A DNA stretch of 25,993 nt from Stramenopiles sp. TOSAG23-3 (Eukaryota > Sar), in NCBI GenBank assembly GCA_900128585.1, contig LT642280.1, positions 1 through 25,993 of the forward strand, given 5' to 3'. The notes under the pieces were generated by a model that did no database searches, was not told the origin of the DNA, and saw only the letters and a program-made list of their open reading frames with translations. A program made the position numbers and the translations under genes. This document shows, piece after piece, positions 25,951 to 25,993 of the stretch. The number at the start of each line of letters is the position of its first letter. Position 1 is the stretch's first letter.

Positions 25951-25993
<43 letters not shown>
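25915..25993 (+). repeat. (GAAA)n tetranucleotide microsatellite
   Basis: GAAA repeated to the window end, interrupted once by GAGTCGAAA near 25945. The array may continue beyond the window. Confidence 0.95.

Larger units (their letters stand above)
25083..25993. other. AT-rich spacer with several microsatellites
   Basis: Upstream of the PDI gene. It contains GTAT repeats (25202-25218), a GTAC-rich patch (25261-25290), a GAA run near 25373-25385, a (CT)n run at about 25455-25471, and a GAAA array at the window edge. I see no coding frame or RNA gene. Confidence 0.7.

Overview
The window looks like nuclear DNA of a flagellated, probably photosynthetic or heterotrophic, protist; I cannot place it in a lineage. 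Pointers to a eukaryote are a G-patch protein, an H2A-type histone fold, a protein disulfide isomerase ending in the ER retention signal HDEL, a CTR copper transporter, ciliary-type proteins, monocistronic genes on both strands, and AT-rich spacers full of GAA, GAAA, GGAA and ATT microsatellites. Eleven genes are each covered by one long reading frame with no need for introns; a twelfth, the CTR gene, needs one frame correction.

Layout, left to right. 1-520: AT-rich spacer. 521-3160 (+): GT2 glycosyltransferase fused to a sulfotransferase. 3687-4400 (+): GPATCH4-like G-patch protein. 5042-6232 (+): membrane protein with a C-terminal J-domain. 6378-7754 (-): protein with RPxSA motifs, possibly axonemal. 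7755-9125: long AT-rich spacer. 9126-11522 (+): class III nucleotide cyclase with a voltage-sensor-like membrane domain. 11973-14864 (-): protein with four cyclic-nucleotide-binding (CNB) domains, convergent with the cyclase. 15217-16797 (-): an H2A-like histone fold fused to a degenerate deoxynucleoside-kinase-like domain, the most unusual gene here. 17543-18014 (+): CTR copper transporter interrupted by a frame change in a run of ten G. 18242-19582 (-): coiled-coil CFAP97/Hemingway-like protein. 20704-21249 (+): four-TM Orai-like protein lacking the filter glutamate. 21627-22859 (-): secreted sialidase-like protein with a 14-bp minisatellite in its 5' leader. 23586-25082 (-): ER protein disulfide isomerase.

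Several genes fit one theme. The cyclase would make cyclic nucleotide at a membrane, the adjacent CNB protein could bind it, the Orai-like protein could be a calcium-channel relative, and the RPxSA and CFAP97-like proteins look ciliary. The PDI, sialidase-like protein and glycosyltransferase-sulfotransferase belong to the secretory pathway. These links are inferences from family membership and proximity.

A short repeat recurs four times in intergenic DNA. Two copies face each other at 21407-21552 as 25-bp terminal inverted repeats, which looks like a miniature inverted-repeat element; single ends lie at 11830 and 15001. Start codons were chosen as the first in-frame ATG; for five genes the open frame extends further upstream but only through non-ATG codons.
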